DNA of 64,000 nucleotides from an uncultured Paracoccaceae bacterium (GCA_937916485.1 CALFSV010000068.1:11807-75806); one strand, 5' to 3'; positions 30,737 through 41,409 are shown, counted from the stretch's first letter. Numbers and translations are program-made. The notes: generated by a model not told the origin, from the letters alone.

Positions 30737-31794
30737 GCCTCAAGTCCCGGTGGCGTCGACGAGCCCTCAGGATAAAGGCTCATTACCTTGAACAGCAGAC
30801 CCATCTCATCCGCGTGGGTCAAGCGCTGATAGCCCGCAATATGCGCGGCAAGGCGTGCATCGGACAGATTGCGGGCAAGTGCCTCTGCCCGGGCACTGAT
30901 TCCAAGCCGTTCAAGGAACAGGCCCTGGGGGCACAGGCGGCTATGGCGGGCCGGGGCGGCAGCCTTGGCAATGGCCTCAAAGTCGACATGGGCCGTAAGG
31001 TCGGCTGACCCCGGCGCTTCCAGCGGGTCGGCGGGCTCATGGCCACGGAGGGCCTGAAAGGTGTCGCCCAGACTTCGCCAGTCCCCATAGTCGATAATTA
31101 GGGCCAGGCCGCCATGCGCGACAAGTCGAGTCCCAATTGTTGCTGCAATCGCGGTCGCCGGTGCACAGGTCTCAACCATATCCCCGTCCGCGGTGTCCTC
31201 CAGACGATGGACAAGAGCGGTCAGGGGGGACATCGCTGTTTGGCCAAAGCCAAGTTTGCCGTCCGGCATCAGCCCCACAACGCGTTCTCGCCAGCCGGGC
31301 CCGTCCCGCAGGAATTGGCGAATCGGCAATGCATCAAAGAACTCATTGGCAACCAGGAACAGTGGCGCGGGCGGCAACTCGGCCACTGTGTCGTACCACC
31401 GGGCGTCGGGAAAGTGCTTGGCCTGCACAGCGCGCAAGACGGGCGAGGCCTCGACAAGGCAGATGCGGGCAGCCGCGTGGAACCCCGGCACACCGGCTGT
31501 CGCCCGCCACAGGTCGGCCATCAGCGTCCCTCGGCCCGGCCCCAGTTCCGCCAGCACAAACGGGTCGGGGCGCCCCTGATCGAGCCAGGCTTGGGCCAGG
31601 CACAGGCCAATCAACTCGCCGAACATCTGGCTGATTTCAGGGGCGGTGATGAAATCGCCCGCTGCCCCCAGAGGGTCGCGAGTGGTGTAATAGCCCATCG
31701 TCGGATGCAGCAGGCACTCGGCCATATACTCGGCCAGTGTCAGCGGTCCGGTCTGGGCGATCCGGCGGCCGATATGGGCGGCCAGAGGGGTCAC
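30733..31794 (-). CDS. NDUFAF7/MidA-like SAM-dependent arginine methyltransferase
   Basis: A 353-residue DUF185 protein related to mitochondrial NDUFAF7, which dimethylates an arginine of complex I subunit NDUFS2. It has the N-terminal [24 protein letters not shown]-binding [16 protein letters not shown] near residue 80, and [13 protein letters not shown] choose GTG 31794 because GTGA overlaps the lgt stop; another in-frame GTG lies at 31827. It is coupled to pgeF downstream. The bacterial target is presumed to be NuoD/complex I. Confidence 0.9.
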   Translation of the reverse strand: MTPLAAHIGRRIAQTGPLTLAEYMAECLLHPTMGYYTTRDPLGAAGDFITAPEISQMFGELIGLCLAQAWLDQGRPDPFVLAELGPGRGTLMADLWRATAGVPGFHAAARICLVEASPVLRAVQAKHFPDARWYDTVAELPPAPLFLVANEFFDALPIRQFLRDGPGWRERVVGLMPDGKLGFGQTAMSPLTALVHRLEDTADGDMVETCAPATAIAATIGTRLVAHGGLALIIDYGDWRSLGDTFQALRGHEPADPLEAPGSADLTAHVDFEAIAKAAAPARHSRLCPQGLFLERLGISARAEALARNLSDARLAAHIAGYQRLTHADEMGLLFKVMSLYPEGSSTPPGLEA

Positions 31795-32678
31795 GCTGCT
31801 CTGCGACGGGCCCAAAGGATCAACCACAGCCCTGCCGCGATCATGGGCAAGGTCAGGGTCTGGCCCATGGTCAGGCCCCAGCCGTTGACGTGGAAGGCCA
31901 GCCCAAGCGGATTGCCGGGGGACACGAACTGTGCGTCAGGCTGGCGCACGAACTCCACAAGAAAGCGGGACAGGCCATAACCGGCTAGAAAGACGCCTGA
32001 CATGGCCCACGGGGCCCGGAGCGCTCCCCCACGGAACGCCAGCCAGCATAGCATGATCAACAAGAGCAGACCTTCCAGGGCCGCCTCGTACAACTGCGAT
32101 GGATGGCGGGCGCAAAGGGTTGTTGCCGTGGCACAGGCCTGGGCGGCCTCGCCCGGAAAGATGACCCCCCAAGGCAGGTCGGTGGGGCGGCCCCACAGCT
32201 CTGCATTGATGAAATTGGCGATGCGGCCCAGCAGGATAGCAGGAGGGGAGGCCAGGGCAATCGTGTCGGCCGCCGATCCCAGGGGAATGGCGTGACGACG
32301 GCTAAACACGACGATAGCTAGGGCGACGCCGATAAATCCGCCATGGAACGACATCCCGCCCTGCCACAGGATCGGGATCTCAAGCGGATGTGCCAGGTAG
32401 TAGGCGGGCTGATAGAACAGCACATATCCAAGCCGCCCACCGCCTATGATACCCAGCACGATCCAGGTCAGCAGGTTCTCGAGCACCTCGGGAGTCATCG
32501 GAGGTGTAGCCCCGCGCCAGAGGGCGGGACGACGCAAGGCTGCCACCGCAATGCGCCAGCCGATAAGGATGCCCACGATATAGGCCATCGCATACCAACG
32601 CAGGGCCACCTCGATCCCGAAGACCGAGAACGAGACGATCTCCGGAGAGAGATTGGGAAATGGAATTCCGGTCTGCAT
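31791..32678 (-). CDS. lgt: Prolipoprotein diacylglyceryl transferase
   Basis: A 295-residue multi-pass inner-membrane enzyme that transfers diacylglycerol from phosphatidylglycerol to the lipobox cysteine. It has the conserved [13 protein letters not shown] segment, [17 protein letters not shown] (the Lgt signature) and about seven hydrophobic helices. It is the first gene of a leftward operon with the MidA-like methyltransferase and pgeF, sharing a four-base overlap with the former, and is divergent from ubiK. Confidence 0.96.
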   Translation of the reverse strand: MQTGIPFPNLSPEIVSFSVFGIEVALRWYAMAYIVGILIGWRIAVAALRRPALWRGATPPMTPEVLENLLTWIVLGIIGGGRLGYVLFYQPAYYLAHPLEIPILWQGGMSFHGGFIGVALAIVVFSRRHAIPLGSAADTIALASPPAILLGRIANFINAELWGRPTDLPWGVIFPGEAAQACATATTLCARHPSQLYEAALEGLLLLIMLCWLAFRGGALRAPWAMSGVFLAGYGLSRFLVEFVRQPDAQFVSPGNPLGLAFHVNGWGLTMGQTLTLPMIAAGLWLILWARRRAA

Positions 32679-32785
32679 GGGTCCGTTCCTTGATCTGTGC
32701 TGCCTGCGAAGTCAACTGGCCGCACCCGTCTTGTGACCGCGCCCATGGCACGCCATATAGAAGGTCAGGATCACCGGAGGCTGAC

Positions 32786-33028
32786 ATGCAGACCAAATCC
32801 AAGATATTTGACGACCTGAGCCAGTTGATGACCAACGCCATGGGCGTTGCGCAAGGGGCAAAGGACGAGGCCAATACCGCCATGAAATCCCTCATGGACC
32901 GCTGGCTAGCCGATCGCGACTTCGTCACCCGCGAAGAGTTCGACGCAGTCCGGGCCATGGCCCAAAAAGCCCGGGAAGAAAACGCAAGCCTTCTGGCCCG
33001 CATTGAGGCCCTCGAAACCAAAGGCTGA
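32786..33028 (+). CDS. ubiK: Ubiquinone biosynthesis accessory factor UbiK (BMFP domain)
   Basis: An 80-residue coiled-coil protein of the YqiC/BMFP family, which aids aerobic ubiquinone synthesis and binds lipids. It has an N-terminal amphipathic helix KIFDDLSQLMTNAMGVAQGA and a C-terminal coiled coil with FVTREEFDAVRAMAQKAREEN and LEALE-like IEALETKG. ATG 32786 is preceded by GGAGG. It is divergent from lgt. Confidence 0.9.
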   Translation: MQTKSKIFDDLSQLMTNAMGVAQGAKDEANTAMKSLMDRWLADRDFVTREEFDAVRAMAQKAREENASLLARIEALETKG

Positions 33029-33068
33029 CCCAACACGGCGGCGCAAGCGCCATATGCCTGCCGGCGGT

Positions 33069-33126
33069 TTCTTTGGATTGAAAATATCCCGGGGGAACGC
33101 CGCAGGCGTGGGGGCAGAGCCCCCCA
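33069..33126 (-). repeat. Intergenic composite element, copy A
   Basis: Reading the minus strand, a GGGGGGCTCTGCCCCC hairpin is followed by an ACGCC...GGCGT stem and then CCCGGGATATTTTC-AATCCAAAGAAA. It lies just after the M42 peptidase stop. The core GGATATTTT and downstream purine tail are shared with copies at 53692-53759 and 61155-61192. The hairpin may act as a terminator. Confidence 0.65.
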
Positions 33127-33172
33127 GGTCACGATTTGAATTTCCAAAGCGACAAGAGGCTAGTCGCGCAGA

Positions 33173-34222
33173 TCAAAACTCCGCGAGGTAGGCGGCCAGG
33201 ATATCCCGTGCAGCCTCAAGGTCGGTCTTGTGGATCATCTCGGTCACAGTGTGGATGTATCGGGTGCCCACGACGATGCCGATAGCCCTTGCCCCTGCAG
33301 CGGCTTGCTGAGCCGCAGCGCCATCCTGACCGCCAGCGGCCAGCATGGTGCGCTGGTAGGGGATCTTCTTGCGCAGGGCCAGGGCTTCGAACTCGGCCAC
33401 GAGGGCCGTATCGGCGATGAATGAACTGTCGCGGACATGCAGGCCAAACCCATCGCCTTGCCGCGTGGTGCGGCTTTGCTCAGGCACGCCGGGAGTGTCG
33501 CAGGACAGGGTGACGTCGACGCCGATCCCGATATCGGGCTTGATCTTGTAGGCCGCCGTGCGCGCGCCCCGCAGGCCGACTTCTTCCTGGCAGGTAAAGG
33601 CAACATGAATCTCGGCGCCGCGGCCCTTCTTGCCCAGCGCCCGCATCGCCTCGATCCCCAACCAGCAGGCCACACGATTGTCGAGCGCCTTGGACACCAC
33701 CTTGTCCCCGATCTCGATGAAGGGCTCGTCCATGACGACATAGTCGCCGATCTTCACGTGATCGGCCGTGCGCTTGCCCAGGCCAAGGTCGATGACAAAG
33801 TCGCCAACCTCAGGGACCTTCTTGCGATCCTCGGGCGAGGAGATGTGGATCGGCTTGCCGCCCGGGTTCATCACCCCCTTCAGATCCCCCTGCTCGGTGC
33901 AGACCAGGACCCGCCGGGAAAACAGGTTGCGGGGGTCGAAACCGCCGACCGGCTGGACATAGATAAAGCCGGCCTCGGTGATATGGCTGACCAGAAAGCC
34001 GATCTCGTCCATGTGACACAGCAGCATGATGCGCGGGGCATCCTTCGCCTTCTTGCCCGCATCGCGACGGCACAGCAGCGATCCCATCGGATCGGTCTCG
34101 ACCACATCAAAGAGGCCCTTGATCTCTTCGGTTATCAGGGCGCGGACCCGACCTTCATGGCCGGGGACGCCGGGGGTCTCACACAGTCGTTTGAGCAAGT
34201 CGAGATTGAGGGAAGAAGACAT
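33173..34222 (-). CDS. M42 family metallopeptidase (FrvX/PepA-type aminopeptidase)
   Basis: A 349-residue cytoplasmic di-metal aminopeptidase of the tetrahedral (TET) group. Candidate metal ligands are in LLCHMDEIGF (His/Asp, near residue 68), SKALDNRVACW (bridging Asp), TCQEEVGLRGA (catalytic and ligand Glu), GVDVT and RYIHTVTEMIH near the C terminus. The last motif has T where many members have S. The composite element and hairpin follow its stop. Peptide specificity is unknown. Confidence 0.92.
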   Translation of the reverse strand: MSSSLNLDLLKRLCETPGVPGHEGRVRALITEEIKGLFDVVETDPMGSLLCRRDAGKKAKDAPRIMLLCHMDEIGFLVSHITEAGFIYVQPVGGFDPRNLFSRRVLVCTEQGDLKGVMNPGGKPIHISSPEDRKKVPEVGDFVIDLGLGKRTADHVKIGDYVVMDEPFIEIGDKVVSKALDNRVACWLGIEAMRALGKKGRGAEIHVAFTCQEEVGLRGARTAAYKIKPDIGIGVDVTLSCDTPGVPEQSRTTRQGDGFGLHVRDSSFIADTALVAEFEALALRKKIPYQRTMLAAGGQDGAAAQQAAAGARAIGIVVGTRYIHTVTEMIHKTDLEAARDILAAYLAEF

Positions 34223-34520
34223 CGGGAAAACCTTTCGCTAACTCATTCAGTCTGGGCCGGTGTCACGAGGCTTGCAATGGGGAGAGGACAGACTGTTACG
34301 TCTTCGTTATCGCAACGTCATCTTGCCGGCCATTTCCTCGGGTTTGGACTGCCTTTTTTGGCGCAGGCCCGGCTTATCCCCAAAAAAGCGCTTTACAGGA
34401 GTCGGTCCAAGGCCCCACCATATGTCGTAGGGGCGGAAAACAAATCACACCGCTACTAGAGCAGGCATCTAGCGATTGGGGCTTTGACAGGCCCCGACGC
34501 CAAAACCAACGAGGCAGCCC
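34223..34520. other. Divergent intergenic region between the M42 peptidase and ybjN-like genes
   Basis: About 300 bases that must contain two outward promoters. I see no convincing box pair, repeat or small gene here; short open frames on both strands lack ribosome sites. Confidence 0.4.
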
Positions 34521-35024
34521 ATGGCATTGTCCGAGCAGTTTTTCGAAGCCGACGACCTACACCCCATCGATCTCGTCGAACATATCGCGGAACACCACGA
34601 TTGGGAATTTGATCGGATCGCGGATGATCAGATTGCCATGGCCGTCGAAGGCCAGTGGAAGACCTATTCTGTGACGCTGGCATGGTCCGCCTATGATGAG
34701 ACCCTGCGACTTATCTGCACCTTCGAGATGGAGCCGCCCGAAGAGCGCATGGGGGCGGTCTACGAAATCCTGAACGGCATCAATGACATGTGCTGGGCGG
34801 GGTCGTTCACATGGTGGGCTGAGCAGAAGATGATGGTCTATCGGTACGGACTTGTCCTGGCAGGAGACCAGATCGCGGGACCGGAACAGATTGACACCAT
34901 GATCAATGTGGCAGTGCAAAGTTGCGAACGGTTCTATCCCGCTTTCCAGCTCGTCACCTGGGCCAATCGAGCACCCGCAGACGCGCTGCAAATCGCCATG
35001 GCGGAGGCCTACGGGCGGGCCTGA
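34521..35024 (+). CDS. YbjN domain-containing protein
   Basis: A 167-residue protein made of one YbjN domain (distant relative of type III secretion chaperone folds). It has WEFDRIADDQIAMAVEGQWKTYSVTLAW near residue 30, LNGINDMCWAGSFTWWAEQKMMVYRYGL in the middle and SCERFYPAFQLVTWANRAPADAL near the end. The role is unknown. It precedes proC by 156 bases, the gap holding two copies of a palindromic repeat. Confidence 0.88.
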   Translation: MALSEQFFEADDLHPIDLVEHIAEHHDWEFDRIADDQIAMAVEGQWKTYSVTLAWSAYDETLRLICTFEMEPPEERMGAVYEILNGINDMCWAGSFTWWAEQKMMVYRYGLVLAGDQIAGPEQIDTMINVAVQSCERFYPAFQLVTWANRAPADALQIAMAEAYGRA

Positions 35025-35025
35025 C

Positions 35026-35051
35026 GTAAGGTGGGTTTAAACCCACCTTAC
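35026..35051. repeat. 26-nt palindrome, copy 1
   Basis: Arms GTAAGGTGGGT and ACCCACCTTAC flank the centre TTAA, a perfect palindrome. It begins two bases after the ybjN-like stop codon. It would fold into a strong hairpin in RNA. The same arms recur at 35100 and 58474. Confidence 0.9.
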
Positions 35052-35099
35052 CTGAGCGTCAGTCCTCGTGCCATCGAACGACAAAACGTGAGATGCGTT

Positions 35100-35125
35100 G
35101 TAAGGTGGGTTTGAACCCACCTTAC
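35100..35125. repeat. 26-nt palindrome, copy 2
   Basis: Identical 11-nt arms to copy 1 with centre TTGA. It starts 74 bases after copy 1, with 48 unrelated bases between them, upstream of proC. Confidence 0.9.
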
Positions 35126-35180
35126 CTTGAAGCCCGACCGCCACGGTCGTAAACCTGATCTTGATGTGGCGGAGGATCAT

Positions 35181-35996
35181 ATGAAATTGAACGATGTGAC
35201 AGAACGGGGCCTTGTGCTTCTGGGCTGTGGCAAGATGGGCTCGGCTATGCTGGCAGGGTGGTTGTCAGGTGGCATACCGCCTGCTTCGGTTTGGGTGATC
35301 GACCCGAATCCTTCGGACTGGCTGCAATCAACAGGCGTCCATCTTAACGTGGCGCTGCCAAAGACTCCTGCGGTTGCGCTTATCGCGGTCAAGCCGCAAA
35401 TGATGGGATCGGCACTCCCCGCCCTCCAGGCGCTGGGCGATGGCGAAACGTTGTTCCTGTCGGTCGCTGCGGGCACCCTGATTGCCTCCTACGAAGCGGT
35501 CCTGGGCGCAACCAGTCCAATCATTCGCGCCATGCCCAACACGCCCGCTGCGATTGCCAAAGGGATCACCGCCCTCATCGGCAACGCCGTCGTGACAGAA
35601 GTGCAGATGGAACTTGCCGAAAGTCTTTTGCAGGCCGTTGGTCAGACCGTCCGCCTGGAGACCGAAGCCCAGATGGATGCCGTCACGGCCCTTTCAGGCT
35701 CTGGTCCCGCCTATGTCTTTCATCTGATAGAGACCATGGCGGCGGCCGGTGTCGCCCAAGGGCTTTCGCCTGACCTTGCCATGGTCCTGGCCAAGGCCAC
35801 GGTCAGTGGGGCGGGACAACTGGCAGAAGCCGCCGATGAGGGTCCCGCCCAATTGCGGGTCAATGTCACATCGCCCAACGGCACAACACAGGCAGCGCTC
35901 GAGGTCCTGATGGACCCCTTGACAGGCTTCCCAGCCCTGCTTGACCGTGCCATAGCCGCTGCCGCCAGCCGATCGAAGGAACTGTCGAATGGCTGA
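35181..35996 (+). CDS. proC: Pyrroline-5-carboxylate reductase
   Basis: A 271-residue NAD(P)H enzyme completing proline synthesis. It has the Rossmann loop LVLLGCGKMGSAML near the N terminus, VKPQMM, RAMPNTPA near residue 120, and the C-terminal SGSGPAYVF plus VTSPNGTTQAAL signature. GGAGGATC precedes ATG 35181; an upstream in-frame codon at 35127 is rejected. It overlaps the next gene by eight bases (ATGGCTGA), so translation is coupled. Confidence 0.96.
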   Translation: MKLNDVTERGLVLLGCGKMGSAMLAGWLSGGIPPASVWVIDPNPSDWLQSTGVHLNVALPKTPAVALIAVKPQMMGSALPALQALGDGETLFLSVAAGTLIASYEAVLGATSPIIRAMPNTPAAIAKGITALIGNAVVTEVQMELAESLLQAVGQTVRLETEAQMDAVTALSGSGPAYVFHLIETMAAAGVAQGLSPDLAMVLAKATVSGAGQLAEAADEGPAQLRVNVTSPNGTTQAALEVLMDPLTGFPALLDRAIAAAASRSKELSNG

Positions 35997-36327
35997 GATT
36001 TCCTTTGATGATTTCCTTAAGGTCGATGTCCGAGTTGGTGTCGTCCTGAGGGCCGAGCCCTATCCTGAGGCGCGCAAACCGGCGATCAAGCTTTGGATCG
36101 ACTTTGGCGATGAAATCGGTGAACGGCAGTCCTCGGCGCAGATCACTGCGCACTATGCGGCCGAGGCTCTGATCGGGAAACAGGTCCTTGCCGTTGTCAA
36201 CTTTCCGCCCCGCCAGATCGGCAAATTCATGAGCCAGGTTCTCGTTCTGGGTCTGCCGGATGAGGCAGGGAACATCGTCCTTATCGGGCCCGACCAGCCC
36301 GTCCCAACCGGAGGCCGCCTGCATTGA
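35989..36327 (+). CDS. tRNA-binding domain protein (CsaA/EMAPII-like)
   Basis: A 112-residue stand-alone OB-fold tRNA-binding domain: FDDFLKVDVRVGVVLRAEPYPEARKPAIKLWIDFG, SSAQITAHY and VLAVVNFPPRQIGKFMSQVLVLG. Relatives are CsaA and YgjH, described as chaperone-like or tRNA-binding. It overlaps proC by eight bases and the dehydrogenase by four (TTGA), placing it inside a coupled three-gene operon. The precise role is unknown. Confidence 0.9.
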   Translation: MAEISFDDFLKVDVRVGVVLRAEPYPEARKPAIKLWIDFGDEIGERQSSAQITAHYAAEALIGKQVLAVVNFPPRQIGKFMSQVLVLGLPDEAGNIVLIGPDQPVPTGGRLH

Positions 36328-37283
36328 ATCGATTGCTGATCACCCGGACCTTGCCGGACGACAACCATGCCTTTGCCAAGGCGCATTTCGACACCACCCT
36401 GCGGGACGCGGATCGCGGCCTGACCGAGGAGGAGGCGGCCGAAGCATTGCGCCAGTATGACGCTATCCTGCCCACCCTTGGTGATCGGTTCACCGCCGGG
36501 GCCTTTGCTGCCGCCGGAGCGGATCTGCGCTGCCGGATCCTCGCCAACTTTGGCGTTGGCTACAACCATATCGACGTCGCGGCCGCCAAGGCCGCTGGGG
36601 TCAAAGTGTCGAACACCCCCGATACGGTGACCGATGCCACCGCTGACATCGGTATGACCCTGATCCTCGCCACCTGTCGCCGGGCGGGCGAGGGGGAGAG
36701 GTTGGTCCGAACCGGGACCTGGGATGGCTGGTCACCGACCCAGATGCTGGGCACTCATGTGACGGGCAAGACGGTCGGCATCGTCGGCATGGGCCGTATC
36801 GGTCAGGCTGTCGCGCACCGCTGCCACTTTGGCTTCAACATGCCTGTCCTGTTTTACAACCGCTCGCCCAAGGGGACCCATGTGCCTGCCTTGCAGGTGG
36901 ATTCTCTGGATGAGCTGATGCGCACTTCGGACATCATCGTGGTCACCGTTCCGGCCAGCGCCGAGACCCGCAACATGATTGACGCCGCTGCCATTGCGGC
37001 GATGAAGCCGACTGGCATCCTGATCAATATCGCCCGCGGCGATGTTGTGGATGAACCTGCCTTGATCGCGGCACTGACGGATCGGCGGATTGCCGGGGCG
37101 GGCCTTGATGTCTACGCGGCCGAGCCTTTCGTGCCAGAGGCCCTCCGCCATCTTGAGAATGTGGTCCTGCTGCCGCATCTGGGAACTGCCGCCCTCGAAG
37201 TGCGGACGGCGATGGGGCAAATGGCGCTGAACAACATCATGGCCTGGGCTGCGGGCGACACCCCGCCACAAGAGGTCTGCTAA
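36324..37283 (+). CDS. D-2-hydroxyacid dehydrogenase (glyoxylate/hydroxypyruvate reductase type)
   Basis: A 319-residue NAD(P)-dependent dehydrogenase. It has the nucleotide-binding GIVGMGRIGQAVA near residue 155, catalytic arginine in INIARGDVVDE, glutamate in AAEPFVPEAL and histidine in LLPHLGTA. The order and spacing match GyaR/GhrB-type enzymes that reduce glyoxylate or hydroxypyruvate. The start is TTG 36324, overlapping the previous stop. A convergent hairpin follows. Confidence 0.9.
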   Translation: MNRLLITRTLPDDNHAFAKAHFDTTLRDADRGLTEEEAAEALRQYDAILPTLGDRFTAGAFAAAGADLRCRILANFGVGYNHIDVAAAKAAGVKVSNTPDTVTDATADIGMTLILATCRRAGEGERLVRTGTWDGWSPTQMLGTHVTGKTVGIVGMGRIGQAVAHRCHFGFNMPVLFYNRSPKGTHVPALQVDSLDELMRTSDIIVVTVPASAETRNMIDAAAIAAMKPTGILINIARGDVVDEPALIAALTDRRIAGAGLDVYAAEPFVPEALRHLENVVLLPHLGTAALEVRTAMGQMALNNIMAWAAGDTPPQEVC

Positions 37284-37314
37284 AAACCCTGTGTCTGGGG
37301 CTTTGGCCCCAGAC
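37282..37314 (-). terminator. Hairpin terminator between tdk and the dehydrogenase gene
   Basis: GTCTGGGGC and GCCCCAGAC form a perfect nine-pair stem with a TTTG loop. On the minus strand GGGTTTTTAG follows a few bases later, so it best serves tdk; it may also stop the converging plus-strand transcript. Confidence 0.7.
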
Positions 37315-37320
37315 CGGACT

Positions 37321-37914
37321 TTAGCCTGCGTTCTGGCCCTGCCCAACCGCCTCGCGCCAATGCCGGCGGCAGAGCGAGACGTAGCGTTCGTTCCCGCCGA
37401 TGGCCACCTGATCACCCGAGGTCAGGACAGTGCCGTCCGGGGCCTTGCGCACCACCATCGTGGCCTTTTTTCCGCAATGGCAGATCGTCCGCACCTCGCG
37501 CATTTCGTCCGCGATGGCCAAGAGCGCGGCAGAGCCGGGAAACAGCTCTCCCATGAAGTCGACCCTGAGCCCAAAGCACATCACAGGCACGCCAAGGTCA
37601 TCCACCGCCCGCGCCAGTTGCCAGACCTGTTCAGGTTCCAAAAACTGAGCCTCGTCCAAAAAGACGCAGCTGCAAGGACCCTCCTGAAGCCGTCTGGAAA
37701 TCATGTCGAAAAGGTCGTCGCCCGGCGCATAGGTGTCAGCGTCAGCCCCTATGCCGATCCGGCTTTCGATGCGCCCCTGACCGGCCCGATTGTCCAGCCG
37801 GGCAGTCATCAGGTAGGTCTGCATCCCCCGTTCGATATAGTTGTGGGACGCCTGCAAGAGCACGGTCGATTTGCCCGCGTTCATGGTGGAGTAGCTGAAG
37901 TAAAGTTTGGCCAT
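37321..37914 (-). CDS. tdk: Thymidine kinase
   Basis: A 197-residue type II thymidine kinase for nucleoside salvage. It has P-loop YSTMNAGKST (residues 8-17), VFLDEAQF (Walker B region), ICHCGKKA and the late YVSLCRRHW, the cysteines and histidine of the structural zinc site, and the lasso-loop region between them. ATG 37914 gives the canonical N terminus AKLYFSYS; the frame is open to 37959. It is followed on the same strand by no close gene; carB lies upstream of it. Confidence 0.96.
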   Translation of the reverse strand: MAKLYFSYSTMNAGKSTVLLQASHNYIERGMQTYLMTARLDNRAGQGRIESRIGIGADADTYAPGDDLFDMISRRLQEGPCSCVFLDEAQFLEPEQVWQLARAVDDLGVPVMCFGLRVDFMGELFPGSAALLAIADEMREVRTICHCGKKATMVVRKAPDGTVLTSGDQVAIGGNERYVSLCRRHWREAVGQGQNAG

Positions 37915-38064
37915 GGGCAGAGGGTTACCCTTGAGACTGGGCGCCCGACAAGAGGGCACGTTTGGTTGGCGTCAGGGCGAGACGTTGGGCGGGTTGGGGC
38001 GACCGAACGAGGCGACAGGCCGAAAACATCTTCCGGTCGTCCCCTCGCCCCGTCTGTCTACCGG

Positions 38065-41000
38065 TCAAGCCTGAAGCGACCTTACCCCAAGGTCGCCTTC
38101 TTCCCGCGCCTGGATGGCCAGGGCGGCGGCGTGGCTGGCGGCGGCGGTCGTGAAATACGGGATCTTGTCGTATAGCGCGACGGCCCGGATCTCGCGGCTG
38201 TCCTCAACCGCCTGCGCCCCTTCGGTGGTGTTGAACACCAGGGCGACATGGCCGTCCTTGAGGCGGTCCACGATGGTCAGGCCACCTTCGTAGACCTTGT
38301 TCACCGTCTCACAGGGGACATCGTGCTGTTCAAGCCAAGCAGCGGTGCCGCGGGTCGCCAGAAACTCGAACCCGAGGGACAAAAGGATCTGCGCGGCTTT
38401 GGCCATATCGGCTGTCTTGTCCGCATCCCGGATCGAGACGAACACCCGGCCTTCGCGGGGCAGATGCGTCCCGGCACCCATCTGGGCCTTGAGGAAGGCG
38501 CGGGCAAAGGACCTGTCCCAGCCCATCACCTCGCCCGTGGAGCGCATTTCTGGGCCAAGTATGGTGTCAACACCGGGGAAGCGGGCAAAGGGCATCACGG
38601 CCTCTTTGACGCTGAACCAAGGCATGTTGGGATCGGCCAGGGTCATCGGATCGGCATAGGGAAGGGAGGTCCCGTAGCTGACATCCTGATACGGCGCGCG
38701 CAGCGGGAAGTTTGACAAAGGCTCTCCCGCCATGAGGCGGGCCGCGATGGATGCGATGGCGCTGTCGGTGGCCTTGGCCACGAAGGGCACGGTGCGAGAC
38801 GCGCGGGGGTTTACCTCGATCAGGTAAACCTCTTGTTCGCCTGCTGCATTGGCCTTGACCGCAAACTGAACGTTCATCAGGCCGACCACATGGAGGGCCA
38901 GGGCTAGCGCCTTGGTCTGCTTGAGGATTTCGTCCTGCACTTCGCGGGACAGGGTGTGCGGCGGCAGGCAGCAGGCACTATCGCCCGAGTGGACGCCGGC
39001 CTCTTCGATGTGCTGCATGATACCGGCGACATGGACATTCTCGCCATCGCACAGGCAGTCAACGTCAACCTCGACCGCGCCGGACAGGTAGCTATCAAGC
39101 AGGACAGGGCTATCCCCTGAAACCACGACAGCCTCGCGGATATAGCGGTTCAGGTGTTCCATATCCCGAACGATCTCCATCGCACGGCCGCCCAGAACGT
39201 AGGAGGGACGAATAACGAGGGGGAAGCCGATGGCCTCGGCGATATCGAGGGCCTGCTGATCGGTCGAGGCGATGCCGTTGACCGGCTGCTTCAGGCCCAA
39301 CTTTTGAACCAGCTGCTGGAACCGCTCGCGGTCTTCGGCAAGGTCGATGGCGTCGGGCGTCGTGCCGAGGATCGGGATACCGGCCTCTTGCAGCGCATTG
39401 GCCAGCTTGAGAGGGGTCTGCCCGCCGAACTGAACGATCACGCCGTGAAGGATCCCGTTCTCTTGCTCGACCCGCAGAATTTCCATGACATGTTCAAAGG
39501 TCAGCGGTTCAAAATACAGCCGGTCCGACGTGTCGTAGTCGGTCGACACCGTCTCGGGGTTGCAGTTGACCATGATCGTCTCATAGCCGACGGCGGTCAG
39601 GGCGTAGCAGGCATGACAGCAGCAGTAGTCAAACTCGATCCCCTGACCGATCCTGTTGGGACCACCCCCCAGGATGACGACTTTCTTGCGGTTGGACGGG
39701 CGGGCCTCGCACTCGACCTCATCCATCACCGGGGTTTCGTAAGTCGAATACATGTAGGGGGTCTGCGCTTCGAACTCAGCCGCGCAGGTGTCGATCCGCT
39801 TGAAGACCGCGACCACGCCCAGCCGTTCGCGGGCGCGGCGGATCTGGCCCTCGTCGCGGCCGGTCAGATGGGCAAGGCGGGCGTCGGTAAAGCCCATCAT
39901 CTTGAGCTTGCGAATCCCGTCGACCACCACGGGAAGGCCCTCACGGCGCACCGTGGCCTCTGCATCGATGATTTCGCGGATGCGTGCCAGGAACCATGGG
40001 TCAAAGCGGGTGACGGCGTTGATCTCATCATCACTCAGCCCGTGGCGCATGGCCTGGGCGATGGTGCGCATCCGGTTGGGGGTGGCCACCGACAGGGCCT
40101 TGATGATGGCCGCCTTGTCGGGCGCACCGGGAATGTCGATCTCGTCAAAACCGGTCAGGCCGGTCTCCATCGACGCCAGCGCCTTTTGCAGCGATTCGTG
40201 GATGGTGCGGCCAATGGCCATCGCCTCACCCACCGACTTCATCGCCGTTGTAAGTTCTGGCTTGGCGCCGGGGAACTTTTCAAAGGCAAAGCGGGGGATC
40301 TTGGTGACGACATAGTCGATCGTCGGCTCGAACGAGGCGGGCGTCACCTTGGTGATGTCGTTGTCCAATTCGTCCAGCGTATAGCCGACGGCCAGCTTTG
40401 CCGCGATCTTGGCAATCGGGAAACCTGTGGCCTTTGAGGCCAGGGCCGACGACCGCGACACCCTTGGGTTCATCTCGATGACCACCATGCGGCCGTCAGC
40501 GGGGTTGATCGCCCATTGCACGTTCGACCCGCCGGTCTCGACCCCGATCTCGCGCAGCACGGCGATAGAGCCGTTGCGCATGATCTGGTATTCCTTGTCA
40601 GTCAGGGTGAGGGCAGGGGCCACGGTGATGGAATCACCAGTGTGTACGCCCATCGGGTCGACGTTCTCGATGGCGCAGACGATGATGGCGTTGTCGGCCT
40701 TGTCGCGGACCACCTCCATCTCGAACTCTTTCCAACCCAGAAGGCTTTCGTCGACCAGGATCTGACCGACCGGAGAGGCATCCATGCCCGACCGGCAATA
40801 GTGTTCATATTCTTCCCGATTATAGGCCACGCCGCCACCTGTACCACCGAGGGTAAAGGCGGGGCGGATGATGGCGGGCAGGCCGACATAGTCGATGGCC
40901 TCGATCGCCAGTTGGACACCAGCCTTGATGTCAAACTTGCCGTTTTCCAATTTGGGCGCAGTGATGATCGTCGCCTTCGGGTTCTCGATGCCCAACCGGT

Positions 41001-41409
41001 CCATGGCCTCGCGGAACAATTTGCGGTCTTCGGCCATCTCGATGGCTTCGCGCTTGGCCCCGATCATCTCGACGTTGTACTTTTCCAACACGCCCATGTC
41101 GGCCAACGCCAGCGAGGTGTTGAGGCCGGTCTGCCCGCCCATTGTTGGCAAAAGGGCATCGGGGCGTTCGATCTCGATGATCTTGGCGACGACTTCCGGG
41201 GTGATCGGTTCGATGTAGGTGGCGTCCGCCAGACCGGGGTCGGTCATGATCGTGGCCGGGTTCGAGTTCACAAGGATGACCCTGTAACCCTCTTCGCGCA
41301 GGGCCTTGCAGGCCTGTGCGCCAGAGTAGTCAAACTCGCAGGCCTGTCCGATGACGATAGGGCCCGCTCCGATTATCATGATAGAATGGATATCGTCGCG
41401 TTTTGGCAT
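38065..41409 (-). CDS. carB: Carbamoyl-phosphate synthase large subunit
   Basis: A 1114-residue enzyme making carbamoyl phosphate for arginine and pyrimidines, with two homologous ATP-grasp halves. The N-terminal half has [21 protein letters not shown] and [12 protein letters not shown]; the second half has [21 protein letters not shown] and [14 protein letters not shown]. The C-terminal allosteric MGS-like domain contains [10 protein letters not shown] and TRGTAAWL. The glutaminase subunit carA is not in this window. ATG 41409 follows GGGGGATGAC. Confidence 0.98.
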   Translation of the reverse strand: MPKRDDIHSIMIIGAGPIVIGQACEFDYSGAQACKALREEGYRVILVNSNPATIMTDPGLADATYIEPITPEVVAKIIEIERPDALLPTMGGQTGLNTSLALADMGVLEKYNVEMIGAKREAIEMAEDRKLFREAMDRLGIENPKATIITAPKLENGKFDIKAGVQLAIEAIDYVGLPAIIRPAFTLGGTGGGVAYNREEYEHYCRSGMDASPVGQILVDESLLGWKEFEMEVVRDKADNAIIVCAIENVDPMGVHTGDSITVAPALTLTDKEYQIMRNGSIAVLREIGVETGGSNVQWAINPADGRMVVIEMNPRVSRSSALASKATGFPIAKIAAKLAVGYTLDELDNDITKVTPASFEPTIDYVVTKIPRFAFEKFPGAKPELTTAMKSVGEAMAIGRTIHESLQKALASMETGLTGFDEIDIPGAPDKAAIIKALSVATPNRMRTIAQAMRHGLSDDEINAVTRFDPWFLARIREIIDAEATVRREGLPVVVDGIRKLKMMGFTDARLAHLTGRDEGQIRRARERLGVVAVFKRIDTCAAEFEAQTPYMYSTYETPVMDEVECEARPSNRKKVVILGGGPNRIGQGIEFDYCCCHACYALTAVGYETIMVNCNPETVSTDYDTSDRLYFEPLTFEHVMEILRVEQENGILHGVIVQFGGQTPLKLANALQEAGIPILGTTPDAIDLAEDRERFQQLVQKLGLKQPVNGIASTDQQALDIAEAIGFPLVIRPSYVLGGRAMEIVRDMEHLNRYIREAVVVSGDSPVLLDSYLSGAVEVDVDCLCDGENVHVAGIMQHIEEAGVHSGDSACCLPPHTLSREVQDEILKQTKALALALHVVGLMNVQFAVKANAAGEQEVYLIEVNPRASRTVPFVAKATDSAIASIAARLMAGEPLSNFPLRAPYQDVSYGTSLPYADPMTLADPNMPWFSVKEAVMPFARFPGVDTILGPEMRSTGEVMGWDRSFARAFLKAQMGAGTHLPREGRVFVSIRDADKTADMAKAAQILLSLGFEFLATRGTAAWLEQHDVPCETVNKVYEGGLTIVDRLKDGHVALVFNTTEGAQAVEDSREIRAVALYDKIPYFTTAAASHAAALAIQAREEGDLGVRSLQA

